The notes beneath the pieces were generated by a model. That model saw only the letters and a list, made by a program, of their open reading frames with translations. It was not told the DNA's origin and did no database searches. A stretch of DNA of 64,000 bases from Eledone cirrhosa (lineage: Eukaryota > Mollusca > Cephalopoda > Octopoda > Eledonidae), in NCBI GenBank assembly GCA_964016885.1, contig OZ024742.1:1428236-1492235 (forward strand), given 5' to 3'. A program made the position numbers and the translations under genes. Positions within the stretch are counted from its first letter, which is position 1. Each line of letters begins with the position of its first letter. Below are positions 1-11,300 of this stretch, in pieces.

Positions 1-350
1 TTTTCGAATATTCTATGTTTGTCTTCACATATATATCGCTATTTCAGAGCATTAAATCCAAATTCTAATTTCTGCCGGACCGGCAACCGCTCTTTCAAAC
101 CAGTTCCTGTACACAGCTAAGTATTCTATAAGTCTCTAGCTGTGTCATTCTCGATAAAAGCATTGGGTATGTAATCCTGATGATTTCTAATAAGAATGAA
201 ACGCGTAGGTTACTTCCCTTGCTTTTATCGAGAATCTCAAATTGTAATACGTGACGTATTCTATTCTATAGCGATTAGGTCTTCAAAATGTTTATTATAA
301 ACATACAGAATATTTTCGAATATTCTATGTTTGTCTTCACATATATATAT
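1..350. repeat. Small inserted element between direct repeats, with internal inverted repeat
   Basis: The first ~37 bases (TTTTCGAATATTCTATG and on to an AT run) recur at 312-348. Between the copies lies ~270 bp of non-genic sequence with a perfect 16-bp inverted repeat: ATTCTCGATAAAAGCA at 147-162 and its complement at 220-235. The inverted repeat encloses the ribozyme-like motif annotated separately. The whole lies in the SLC25A46 intron just upstream of the first visible exon. It could be a non-autonomous retroelement with a long duplication or a local tandem duplication; the window edge prevents a decision. Confidence 0.6.
171..213 (+). ncRNA. Hammerhead-ribozyme-like motif (minimal type I layout)
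   Basis: All hammerhead parts occur in order. Stem I 5' strand GTAATC (171-176); core CTGATGA (177-183); stem II TTCT/AGAA with an AATA loop (185-196); GAAA (198-201); a minimal stem III made by A201-T206 and C202-G205 with a 2-base loop; cleavage triplet GTA (205-207); stem I 3' strand GGTTAC (208-213), which pairs with 171-176 through one G-T. Very short stem III is typical of hammerheads carried by Penelope-like elements and retrozymes. The first stem II pair is a T-T mismatch. Activity is inferred, not shown. Confidence 0.6.
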
Positions 351-390
351 ATATATATATACAATTCTCATGCACATGATTCTGTTGCAG

Positions 391-491
391 GGCTCTTCTG
401 CACTTTGGAAAGGTGTAGGCAGTATGTTTGTAGTAAAAGGATTACTGCTAGGAACAGAAACTATTATAGATGAAACAACATGGCTCCCAAA
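391..491 (+). CDS. SLC25A46: SLC25A46 exon a (first in window)
   Basis: Acceptor TTGCAG at 385-390, donor GTAAGT at 492. Reads [19 protein letters not shown] then [14 protein letters not shown], matching the WRG..STFIV..G..LG region of vertebrate SLC25A46. Ends two bases into a codon. Confidence 0.92.
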
Positions 492-3400
492 GTAAGTTCC
501 ATTACCATTTCTACATCTTGGAAAACTTTCAAGATTATATCTATTGTAATTCTAATATATTTTCGTGGTTGTGTAAAAATTAAAGCTATATGTTGTTATG
601 TCAAAAATTGTATAAGTAATTGTTTCTACTTTTGGCACAAGGCCAGCAAAATTGTATAAATAATAATAGTAATAATGAAAATTATTGTGTACAGTGCTCA
701 GGTGTACTACAACTCATCAATGTCTTTAAGATTGTATTTATTGTAATTCCAATATATTTTCATGGTTGTGTAAACATTAAAGTTTTTGTATAATAATTCA
801 TAAGACACAGGTGACAGGTTTTGTTGATATTTGTTCCTTATTCTTCTGTTTTTAGGGAAATCTCAGCCCACAGTTCTTTAAAGAAATACGTTGAACATTT
901 ACTTCTGAAAGGGTTAGTATAACCTTTAGAAGTTCTGTTTATTGTTAAGAATGTTTTAACCCATCTCACATGTTGATACCAGCACAGTCTTCTTCTCTCT
1001 TGTACAAGACATATTGATTCCTCTTCAGTCTCTCAGATCACAGCTTTACTGTTTATGTATTATTAACATCATACATCCATCAAAACACTTCATTTCTCTC
1101 CAGTCTCCTCATATCCTCTCCATCTACATATCATATTATAGCAAATTTCTGTTTTAGTAAATATATTCCTATAAAATATTAAACCCTATATGTGTGGTGC
1201 ATTCTAAAATTATTTGTGATCCATTAATTTTTCCTTTTTTTTTATTTCCAGAATATCATTTGCAGTCAACACACCTTTTTATGCTGCGGTTCTTATTGAA
1301 ACTGTCCAGGTATTTATTGAGTTCTTCCTGTGGAATGGTAGACTTAGTATGTTCCCCAGTATAACACCACCACCAACTACACTAGACTTAGTATGTTCCC
1401 CAGTATAACACCACCACCAACTACACTAGACTTAGTATGTTCCCCAGTATAACACCACCACCAATTACAGGAGACTTAGTATGTTCCCCAGTATAACACC
1501 AGCAACTACAGTAGCCTTAGTATGTTCCCCAGTATAACACCACCACCAACTACACTAGACTTAGTATGTTTCCCAGTATAACACCACCAACTACGGTAGA
1601 CTTAGTATGTTCCCCAGTATAAACACCACCACCAACTACGGTAGACTTAGTATGTTCCCAGTATAACACCAGCAACTACAGTAGACTTAGTATGTTCCCC
1701 AGTATAACACCAGCAACTACAGTAGACTTAGTATGTTCCCCAGTATAACAGCACCAGCAACTACAGTAGACTTAGTATGTTCCCCAGTATAACACCACCA
1801 ACTACGGTAGACTTAGTATGTTCCCCAGTATAACACCACCAACTACGGTAGACTTAGTATGTTCCCCAGTATAACACCACCACCAACTACAGTAGACTTA
1901 GTATGTTCCCCAGTATAACACAACCACCAACTACGGTAGACTTAGTATGTTCCCCAGTATAACACCAGCAACTACAGTAGACTTAGTATGTTCCCCAGTA
2001 TAACACCGCCACCACCAACTACAGTAGACTTAGTATATTCCCTAGTATAACACCACCACCACCAACTACGGTAGACTTAGTATGTTCCCCAGTATAACAC
2101 CACCACCAACTACGGTAGACTTAGTATGTTCCCCAATATAACACCACCACCAACTACAGTAGACTTAGTATGTTCCCCAGTATAACACCACCAACTACGG
2201 TAGACTTAGTATGTTCCCCAGTATAACACCACCACCAACTACAGTAGACTTAGTATGTTCCCCAGTATAACAACACCACCACCAACTACGGTAGACTTAG
2301 TATGTTCCCCAGTATAACACCACCACCAACTACGGTAGACTTAGTATGTTCCCCAGTATAACACCACCACCAACTACGGTAGACTTAGTATATTCCCCAG
2401 TATAACACCACCACCAACTACGGTAGACTTAGTATATTCCCAGTATAACACCACCACCAACTACGGTCGACTTAGTATGTTCCCCAGTATAACACCAGCA
2501 ACTACAGTAGACTTAGTATGTTCCCCAGTATAACACCACCACCAACTACGGTAGACTTAGTATGTTCCCCAGTATAACACCACCACCAACTACGGTAGAC
2601 TTAGTATATTCCCCAGTATAACACCACCACCAACTACAGTAGACTTAGTATGTTCCCCAGTATAACACAACCACCAACTACGGTAGACTTAGTATATTCC
2701 CCAGTATAACACCACCACCACCAACTACAGTAGACTTAGTATATTCCCCAGTATAACACCACCACCACCAACTACAGTAGACTTAGTATATTCCCCAGTA
2801 TAACACCACCACCACCAACTACGGTAGACTTAGTATATTCCCCAGTATAACACCACCACCAACTACGGTAGACTTAGTATATTCCCCAGTATAACACCAG
2901 CAACTACGGTAGACTTAGTATATTCCCCAGTATAACACCACCACCACCAACTACGGTAGACTTAGTATGTTCCCCAGTATAACACCACCACCACCAACTA
3001 CAGTTGACTTAGTATATTCCCCAGTATAACACCACCACCACCAACTACGGTAGACTTAGTATGTTCCCCAGTATAACACCACCACCAACTACGGTAGACT
3101 TAGTATGTTCCCCAGTATAACACCACCACCACCAACTACGGTAGACTTAGTATGTTCCCCAGTATAACACCACCACCACCAACTACAGTTGACTTAGTAT
3201 ATTCCCCAGTATAACACCAGCAACTACGGTAGACTTAGTATATTCCCCAGTATAACACCACCACCACCAACTACGGTAGACTTAGTATGTTCCCCAGTAT
3301 AACACCACCACCAACTGGTATAATAGGCAACGAATTGGGCAAAGTCATTAGAACGCCAGATAGAATGCTCTGCTGTATTCATTCCAGTTCTCCAATCTCT

Positions 3401-5890
3401 CAGTTCAAATCCCTCCAAGGTCAACTTTGCCTTTCATCCATTCAAGGTCGATAAACATAATACCAGTCTAGTTCTGGGGTTCAATTCTCCCTCTATATCT
3501 CTGTTGTTTAACACTCTAAGTTTAAAACCACTCTGGTTTCTCCTCACCCTGAGTGGATAAATCTTTTTCCTTTTACTACCCTGAATAATAAGAAAGTATT
3601 ACTAAATCCCTCCAAATTGTTGATTATTTTCTAAAAACAGTATCTTTCTAGTGATATTGATATTTCTGTGTTGTTTCAGAGTGATATTGGTGGAGACAAA
3701 CCAGGGCTATTTGACTGTGTCAAGGAAGGTGTCACACGAGTTGTTGGTATTGGTATGCCACAGACAACTCGGTTATTACCAATCTACAAACTGATGTTAC
3801 CAACAGCCACCTACTGGCTTCTGGACTATATAACCACCTCTATAGCTCAATATACAGTTATGTCTGCAGTGCGATCTGAGCAACAAGAACAGGTAAACAT
3901 ATATCTAAATATACCAGTTTTCAGTTGTTGTGGCAGACACATTGTAGGTTTAGCCAGACTCTGATTCATAAATAAATATGAAGATATCCCAAGTATGGAT
4001 AATTGAATGAGAATGAATTACACACATTTTAAATTCTGAGAATATTACCAAATATGACAAGCATTGTGACTATAACAACCAAGATGTTGACACTAGTCTG
4101 AATATATCAATGTATAATAAGAATAATACTACTGAAGATGGCCAGAGGGTAGAACAACTGAAATATTGTGACTATAACAACCAATAGGACACTAATGTAT
4201 AATAATGATAATTCCTCATTTCACAAATCCAGATATAATTTATACATTTCTTTTGTTCAAATATTTGTTGTCATGTTAATATATTTTCCAATATTTGCCC
4301 CAAATATTAATTTTCTTTGTTTTATTTTATTTCTAAATTTCTCCAGGAAATGGATGGTGTTAGTGTGTATCAAACATGTTTCCCTGAATTATTAGCACAA
4401 TACACAGGTGGGCTTCTGTCTAATGCCTTACTGTTTCCCTTGGAAACTGTACTTCACCGACTTTATCTTCAAGGAACTCGGACAATAATTGACAATACAG
4501 ACAATGGTCTTGGAGTTATCCCCATCAATACCAAATATGAAGGTGTCATTGATTGTTTTAAAAGTATCTTCTTTGAGGAAGGGCTGTTTGGATTTTACAA
4601 AGGTGTTGGAGCCTTAATACTACAATATGCTCTTCATGCTTTAATTCTGAAAGGTGCTTTCTTTTTGTTCAACACATTCACTAAAGACATGAGCCCATCA
4701 AAGAAAGTACAACCATCTCAAACTGTGAGTAAAATTTCACTCTTTAAACCAACCCTCTTATTTCATCATTGTTTAATGTCCCTTATCATTGGTTGGATAT
4801 TATGTCAAACTGGTCAGTATTCAAACAAAAGCCACTAACCTCTAGGTGGACCAAGGGTCAAACAACCAATTCCGTGCTCTACCAAGTAGATTATATCATT
4901 GCAACGAGGAATGTTATGTTTGGGACATAGGTGAAAAGTTTTTCTAACTTTTTGTTTGGCAGGATGCCCTTCCTATCACAAACTACTTTACAGAGTGTAC
5001 TGGATTCATTTATCCTGTAGATCAACATTTGTTTCAATTTGTTCCGTTATAGTTTATCATCAATAACATCATTTTAGATCTACTTCTGATGCTGGCTTGG
5101 AAAGTCACAGGGTTGTCACAGTCAATGTCAGTTCTTATTCAGAGTTACTGCCCTCATAAACAAGTCACAGGACCACATCTCGTACATTTCATTTTTGACA
5201 TGGTTTCTATGACTAGGCCTTTCCTAATGCAAACCACTTTACAGAGTGTATTTTAGCATGTCACCAACACTAGAAAGTTTGTCATGTCCTCAACAAGACA
5301 AAAGAACCATCTCTACCCGATGTTGATTCTTTTCGGCCATTAAAATGTGACCATGTTGGGGCTCCTCCTGGATTTTTGCCATTCATATCAACATTTATTC
5401 AAGTCTGGTACTTATTTAATTGATATCTTTTTTGTCAAACTGCTACGTTAAGGGTCCTATACACGAATACACATCTTTATTTTATATACGTCTTCTATGG
5501 GACTAGGACTGCTCGTACGAATGAAACAGTTCTAGTCCTATAGAAGACATTTTTATATAAAATATACATACCCTAACTTAATAGTTCGACAAAAAGAAAT
5601 TAATAAGATAAATACCCAGCTGGAAAACATAAATACTAGCATCAATATGATCAACTAAATAAAGACATTGCCCCAGCATGGCCAGTCTAATGAAACAATA
5701 AACATACTGCAGTTGTGGCAAGTAACAGGATACAATTCACCAATTTCAGAACTTCTTGTTATAAATGACAATTTAATTATTCATTGCCTTTCTTTTAACA
5801 ATTTAAAAACAAAGTTCCTGGCATTATTTTATATTTTTTTTTTTGCAGCCGACAGAAGATTATAATCCATTCCAGTCTCGTTACAATTAA
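391..5890 (+). CDS. SLC25A46: SLC25A46, mitochondrial outer-membrane carrier-like protein (3' part, six exons)
   Basis: Joined exons are 391-491, 856-912, 1252-1309, 3680-3892, 4347-4724 and 5849-5890 (stop TAA 5888-5890). Every junction has AG/GT and phases agree, giving 282 residues; the vertebrate protein is about 418, so the N-terminal part lies upstream. Family landmarks are [38 protein letters not shown], the degenerate carrier signature [21 protein letters not shown] and [18 protein letters not shown]. Known role: this SLC25 member sits in the outer membrane and controls mitochondrial fusion, cristae and lipid transfer (with MFN2, OPA1, MICOS) instead of transporting a solute. The short last exon adds a tail ending NPFQSRYN, not present at the human C-terminus. 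No frameshift or premature stop is seen, so the gene looks functional. Confidence 0.95.
529..782. repeat. Diverged direct duplication in SLC25A46 intron with SINE scrap between
   Basis: About 60 bp at 529-590 (TCTATTGTAATTCTAATATA, GGTTGTGTAAA, TTAAAG) recurs with ~10% changes at 723-782. Between them lie a SINE 3' end (AATTGTTTCTAC, GGCACAAGGCCAGCA at about 618-650) and TTATTGTGTACAGTGCTCAG, which recurs at 46985-47005. Confidence 0.6.
856..912 (+). CDS. SLC25A46: SLC25A46 exon b
   Basis: 57 bp between TTTTTAG and GTTAGT. Completes a Lys codon, then [19 protein letters not shown], matching the helix 'IGEHLLLKS' of the vertebrate protein. Confidence 0.9.
1252..1309 (+). CDS. SLC25A46: SLC25A46 exon c
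   Basis: 58 bp between ATTTCCAG and GTATTT. Reads [19 protein letters not shown], a highly conserved family segment (MPFYSASLIETVQ in human). Confidence 0.93.
1337..3316. repeat. Minisatellite, ~46-bp unit, ~43 copies, in SLC25A46 intron
   Basis: The unit is GACTTAGTATGTTCCCCAGT followed by ATAACACC, a variable number of ACC triplets, then AACTACGGTA. Copies differ by G/A at 'TATGTT/TATATT', ACTACGG/ACTACAG and one to four ACC triplets, so the unit runs ~40-50 bp. No ORF of note. Confidence 0.95.
3317..3480 (+). repeat. Old SINE fragment
   Basis: TCAGTTCAAATCCCTCCAAG, then CAACTTTGCCTTTCATCC, AAGGTCGATAAACATAATAC: the B-box and body of the OR1-type SINE seen intact at 35508-35692. The left end merges with the minisatellite. 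Confidence 0.65.
3680..3892 (+). CDS. SLC25A46: SLC25A46 exon d
   Basis: 213 bp (71 codons, phase 0) between TTTCAG and GTAAAC. Starts [20 protein letters not shown] and contains [20 protein letters not shown], matching the fourth and fifth membrane segments of SLC25A46. Confidence 0.94.
4020..4195 (+). repeat. Dispersed repeat, also at 37205-37320 (inverted)
   Basis: Contains GACTATAACAACCAAGATGT, TTGACACTAGTCTGAATATA and CTGAAGATGGCCAGAGGGTA. The same strings occur reverse-complemented at about 37205-37320 and partly at 37515-37570. The CTGAAGATGGCC ... CTGAAAT pattern resembles a decayed hammerhead core. Confidence 0.6.
4347..4724 (+). CDS. SLC25A46: SLC25A46 exon e
   Basis: 378 bp (126 codons) between CTCCAG and GTGAGT. 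Encodes the last carrier repeat: [66 protein letters not shown]. Strongest homology of the gene. Confidence 0.96.
4840..5320. other. Intron filled with decayed LINE 3'-tail scraps
   Basis: Two pieces resembling the LINE 3' untranslated region occur (AGGATGCCCTTCCTATCACA near 4961 and CCTTTCCTAATGCAAACCAC near 5218, each followed by TTTACAGAGTGTA). No coding signal is seen. Confidence 0.45.
5385..5655. repeat. Foldback element, ~100-bp imperfect arms
   Basis: The left arm (about 5405-5505: TTTTTTGTCAAACTGCTACG, GTTAAGGGT, ACGTCTTCTATGGGACTAG) is complementary to the right arm (about 5534-5628: AGTCCTATAGAAGAC, ACCCTAACTTAATAGTTCGA, CAAAAAGA). It sits in the last SLC25A46 intron and is followed by a short SINE tail (CCCCAGCATGGCCAGT). 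Confidence 0.7.
5849..5890 (+). CDS. SLC25A46: SLC25A46 terminal exon
   Basis: A long T run ending TTTTGCAG precedes the exon. It reads [13 protein letters not shown] and then TAA, in phase with the preceding exon. It extends the protein past the usual vertebrate end, so the exon rests on splice signals and phase. Confidence 0.78.
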   Translation, partial: PTEDYNPFQSRYN

Positions 5891-6090
5891 ATCTGTGATG
5901 ATGTCCCGCCAGAACGAAAGAACATAAAAAAATAATCAGTATTGATGCAAAATTGTTTTTTCTTCTTCTGTTCAACTGAAGGCAAAATAGTTTCTCTCCA
6001 CGGATCTCAAATAATGCAATATAATCTGTGGTTTCTCTTATTCTATGTTGATTTCAGAACTTTTAAAAATAATTTTACAAGTTAAACAAA

Positions 6091-6096
6091 AATAAA
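6091..6096 (+). terminator. Polyadenylation signal of SLC25A46
   Basis: AATAAA 201 bp after the stop codon, followed by an AT-rich, T-rich stretch. It is the first canonical hexamer downstream. Confidence 0.55.
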
Positions 6097-6459
6097 ATGA
6101 AATGTGTAAAGTTATTGAGCAAAAATTATTTATATTCAAAATACAAAATGTTATTAAATAATAATTATAATAATAATTTCTTTGCTATTTTTCTTCTTAC
6201 AATTTTACACAGTTGATTCTTTTTTATCGCTTAATCAGGAGGGAAGGCAGTGCTAATGACCCTTTTTAAGGTCCTCCAAGATTACGAGAGGAGGGTATCA
6301 GGTCAACTGAAGACCTTCGTATAAATGTTTGTGATAGATTAAACTCTAGGCAATCAATGGCCATATAGTGTTCGCAGGCCACAACACGGATGTAAAGAGC
6401 TGTACAGTGGTTATAGTGAGCTTTAAACACCAGAAACAACATTAACTCATATACATAAC

Positions 6460-7693
6460 ATCATCATCATCGTTTAACGTCCATATTCCACGCATGGGTT
6501 TGGATGGGAGTTTTCCCACTTGAGACAAGAGTGGTTATCTTGCTCGCATAGGACTGTCTGGCGGGTTTTCTACGGCTGGATGCCCTTCCTAACACCAACC
6601 ACATTTAGTGTGGAACTGGGAGGTTTTTACCGTGTTACCTACACGGCCACATTACAGCATGGACTGTGTTTTTTTGTCATGACACCTACACAACCTCATT
6701 TGTTTCGGGCTGGATGTTGTGGTACCAACATAAATTTACATTGAATGGGGTGGGGGTAGTGGGACGGGGGTGTATTTTGTTAGAGGTGCCTACTGACTGT
6801 AGTAGGTTTCACTTTGTACTTAGGTAAGGCGGGTCTTCTGTATTACTGTGTAGCGCCAAAGATCTCGGTCCAGTGACATTGTCTTGGAGAGGTGTAAGTG
6901 TGTGAGGTCAGAATTTATCAAGTCATCCCAGGATTTTCTGGGTCTGCCTACTCCGTGGCTACCGTCTATCTTTATTGCCCTGCACTTTGTTATACAGCTA
7001 TCGTCCTTCATGCGCATCACGTGACTATACCAACGTAGCCTTCTCTCGAGTAAACAACATCTGATCCCTCTTATTTCTAATTTTTCCCTTAGTTCGTTTA
7101 TGCTTTGCCGTTCACGTATATTACTATTACACATCCAGCGGAGCATGCAAGCTTCGTTCCTCTCCAGTCTGCATATATCCTCTGCACACAATGCCCAGGT
7201 CTCACTGCCATGTAACATTGCTGTTCGTATGCAGGCATCATACAGCCTGCCTTTCATTTTTAGAGAGAACCCTTTAGCGGCCAATAGTGGTACAAGCTCT
7301 CTGAACTTTTTCCATCCAGTTCTGACTCAAGCTACTGTACTTTCAGAGCACCCTCCCCCACTGCTGATTTTGTCATCCAGGTAACAGAAGCTGTCCACTA
7401 TTTCTATAGAACCATCTGTGCAATGGAATGAGCTAGTATTCTGTGGGCACTTATTGCACCAGAGCACCAGCCACATATAAAATCTATGTTCTTAGTTAGC
7501 TTACCTGTGATCCCACTACATCTTTTATGCACCCATACTTTGCATTTGGGACATAAAATGGAGTTTCTACCTACTCATTTCCTACACACTGAGCATGGCC
7601 ATTTCCCGGATGGGACCGGTGCCCTATTTTCCTTCCTACAAACTAGAACTTTAGTCTTAGACAGGTTAATTTTAAGGCCTTTAACATGTTTTT
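6460..7693 (-). mobile_element. 5'-truncated RTE-like LINE copy
   Basis: On the minus strand it matches the 3' ~1.25 kb of the LINE at 25499-28394. It starts in the ...[13 protein letters not shown] region, runs through the zinc-ribbon segment (frame broken), the readable C-terminal part (7284-6820: [67 protein letters not shown]), the 3' UTR and a (GAT)n tail at 6460-6471. Intergenic between SLC25A46 and SRFBP1. Inactive. Confidence 0.92.
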
Positions 7694-7944
7694 CACAATA
7701 CCAAGAAGACATTAATATAGGAAAGGGCCACCTTAAAATCATGTTTGGCCAGGAGTTCACCTCTCCAAGGTACAAACCTCGACAGTATTTTGTGAAAAAC
7801 CAACAGTCAAGTTTCCCTCTTCACACCACCAATGTTGTTCAAAGGAAAGGTTTTCAGTCAAGAATATATTTACGAAGTTTTAATATTTTGATATTTAAAA
7901 TATTTAGAGTATAGTTTTGGTTTCACAACTCCATTATGTAATAA

Positions 7945-7950
7945 TTTATT
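7945..7950 (-). terminator. Possible polyadenylation signal of SRFBP1
   Basis: TTTATT on the plus strand is AATAAA for the minus-strand gene, 312 bp past its stop. Moderate support only. Confidence 0.4.
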
Positions 7951-8261
7951 ACCAATTTCCAGTTGTTTTGAAGGTCATATTCATTCAAAACATATCAAAA
8001 ACGAATTTCACATCCAAAGTAAAACTGGTGTAATATACCCCCAAAGTGAAACATATTTCAACACCTCGTTTCTACAGAATTTTGAAGTTGGTGAAAATCG
8101 ACAAAATATTGACCTCGATTATAAGCCAACCCAATTTTACCATTGATTTCTCAGCTTATCATCATCATTTCATTTTACGTCCGCTTTTCCTTGCTTGCAA
8201 GGATATACAAGTATATACAGAAATAAATAAAGAAGAAACAAGATTTATAGAAAAAATATTT

Positions 8262-8374
8262 TTAATCATCACCAAAAGTTATCTTTTTACCTTGAAATAC
8301 TTTAATAGCTGATGTCTCTAGTTTTCTCTTACGACTGGCTTCCCAGGAAGGGTGTAATTTTCCACTAGGAACAC
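8262..8374 (-). CDS. SRFBP1: SRFBP1 terminal exon
   Basis: Acceptor TTTGCAG, stop TAA at 8264-8262. Reads [20 protein letters not shown] then [16 protein letters not shown], the diagnostic C-terminus of SRFBP1/BUD22 proteins. Confidence 0.95.
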
Positions 8375-11300
8375 CTGCAAATAGAAGTTTTGAAAAGAAG
8401 GTAAAATTAATATAGAAACATAGTTTTCTGATTGTTAACATAATTGTTTCTACTTTAGGCACAAGGCCAGCAATTACCCAGTGCATTACTGGTACTTTAT
8501 TTTATCGACCCCGTAAGGATGAAAGGCAAAGTCAACCTCCGCGGGATTTGAACTCAGATCGTAAAGGGACGTAACTATGCTGGAAAGCATGGCGTCCGAC
8601 CCTCTGCCGATACTGCCAATCCACCGCCCTAATTGATTGTTAACATAATGTACAGGGGTCATCCTTGGTAATATAGTGGTAAGTATCCCCACCTGTCACG
8701 CGGGAGACCAGGGTTCGATCTCCCGCCGGGGAGGCTATTAATTCTCAAAGGCGATGCTCCAGCATGGCCTCATCCGGATGGCTGGAACAGGTAAAAGAGT
8801 AAGACAAATATTTCATGTTTTCAGCTCTGATTATTGTTACATGTTTACCATGTACCACAATGTCCACTGTGAAGATATTTAGTTTAGTGGTTAGAGAGTT
8901 AGATTCACAATTGTGAGGCTGTGAGTTCGATTCCCAGGCTAGGAAATGTGTTATGTCCTTGAACAAGACACTTTATTCTTTCTGTCAGGAGTTGCAACCA
9001 GTGGATAGTATCAGCAATGGAATGACCAATGGAAACATGGTTTCTTTCGTCTGATTTGACAAGTTCCAACCAACTCAGAAAGTGAATAAGTTCTGGGATT
9101 TTGTCAATTGAGATAAAAAAGAAATGTCCATCTGGTTTAGAATAGGTTCACCTTATCATAAGAAGTGACTAAAAGGGTTAGTGTTAAGAAGGGCATTTGA
9201 CTAGAAAACATTGCTTCAAAATGTCCAGCCCATACTAACATGGAAAAGTCAATGTAAAAATGATGATGATGGTTGCTTACCTTTGTTTTTTGTGTTGGAG
9301 TTTTCTTTCTGAAATGACCTTCTTTCATGGAAATCATTTTTGTTGGTAAAACTATTGTTGTTGCTGATCATCGAATCATTTCTTTCCATTCTTTTCTCTC
9401 CTGTTGCTCCTTCTCTTCCCCCTCGACCCCTTCCACCATAGTTAAATCCTCCACCTCTATTAAATCCTCCAACTCTGCCTTCACCCCTATTAAATCCTCC
9501 ACCTCTTCCTTCACCCCTGTTAAATCCACCTCCCCCTCTCTTATATCCACCTCCTCTGCTATATCCTCCACTTCCTCTCCTATATCCAGTGTTTCCCCCA
9601 TCTCTGTCTGATGATATTCCTCGACTGCCATATTCAGAATGTCTTGCTCTACCAAACAAACCAAAACCACGCCTGCCACCGAATCTAAAAGAAATACACA
9701 ACAACATTTAATATTGTATATACATTATGTGTATACAGAATGTATGTATATATCATCATCATCATCATCATCATCGTTTAACGTCCATGTTCCATGCTTG
9801 CATGGGTTTGGACGGGAGTTTTCCCACTTGAGGCAAGAGTGGTTGTCTTGCTCGCATAGGACTGTCTGGCGGGTTTTCTACAGTTGGATGCCCTTCCTAA
9901 CACCAACCACATTTACAGTGTGGGGCTGGGAGGTATTTACCGTGTTGCTTACACGGCCACATTACAGCGTGGTCTGTCTGGCGGGTTTTCTACAGCTGGA
10001 TGCCCTTCCTAACACCAACCACATTTACAGTGTGGGACTGGGAGGTTTTTACCGTGTTGCCTACACGGTGACATTACAGCGTGGACTGTGTGTTTTTTTG
10101 TCGTGACACCTACACGATCTCATTTGTTTCGGCCTGGATTTTGTGGCACCAACATAACTTTACATTGAAAGGGGCGGTGTGGATGGGGTGGGGTTGGTGG
10201 GACGGGGGTGTATTTTGTTAGAGATGCCTACTGACTGTAGTAGGTTTTACTTTGTATTTAGGTAAGGCAGGTCTTCTCTATTACTGAGTACCGCCAAAGG
10301 TCTCGGTCCAGTGACATTGTCTTGGAGAGGTGTAAGTGTGTGAGGTCGGAATTTATCAGCTCGTCCCAGGTTTTTCTGGGTCTGCCTACTCCGTGGCTAC
10401 CGTCTATCTTTATTGCCCTGCACTTTGCTATACAGCTGTCGTCTTTCATGCGCATCACGTGACCATACCAACGTAGCCTTCTCTCGAGTAAACAACATAT
10501 ATATATATATATATATTGTATATACATTATGTGTAAACAGTGAATATACAGGGTGTCCATAAAGTACCTTTACAATTTAAGAAATAAATTACAAGGGCAA
10601 TTGATGAGATATTTTAATCAAATTTGTTCTATGTTCTCAGTAGTTATCACAGTTTTTAATCAAACTGCATTTGTGTATTTCGGGTATCATGTTGATGAAA
10701 GAGGTACTGTTAAATGAACCCCTAAAAAATGACTACTCCTCAAGAAAAGACACCGTGTGTCATGGTTTATTGAAACAGAATCTTTAACCAAGCATCATTT
10801 TTCAGCAAGATGGAGCACCACCATATTGGGGACTGCATGTTTGTGGGTTCCTAAATCAAACATTTCCAGACTAGTGAATTGGAAGGGATGGTCCAATACC
10901 CTGGCCACCTAGTTCACCAGATATCACTCCCCTGGACTTCTTTATGTTAAAGATATCGTGTATCAAAGATATGAGACATCACTGATCTAAAGCCAAAGAT
11001 CACTGATGCTATTGCAAGAAATCTAGTACCCTCTTGATGTCCTTCATGCAATTAATGGTGCCCATATATAGGTGTATTAAATTAGTTACAAAAAACTTCA
11101 ATATCTTCTCCTCATTTTGTAACAATTGTCACATATTTGTCTGTTCATTTGCTTTTGTAATACATGTTTTTAATTGTAAAGAGATTTTATGGACACCCTG
11201 TATATACATTGTGCATATACAGAGTGAATACATAGATACATATATATATTGTATATACATTGTGAGTATATATACATAAATTATAAATACATAGTACCAT

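Noticed and set aside
3224..3424. Minus-strand ORF at the minisatellite edge
   Set aside because: Spans repeat units and an old SINE; not a gene.
8662..8733. Functional tRNA-Asp gene
   Set aside because: Two stem mismatches and a SINE tail directly attached; more likely a SINE head.
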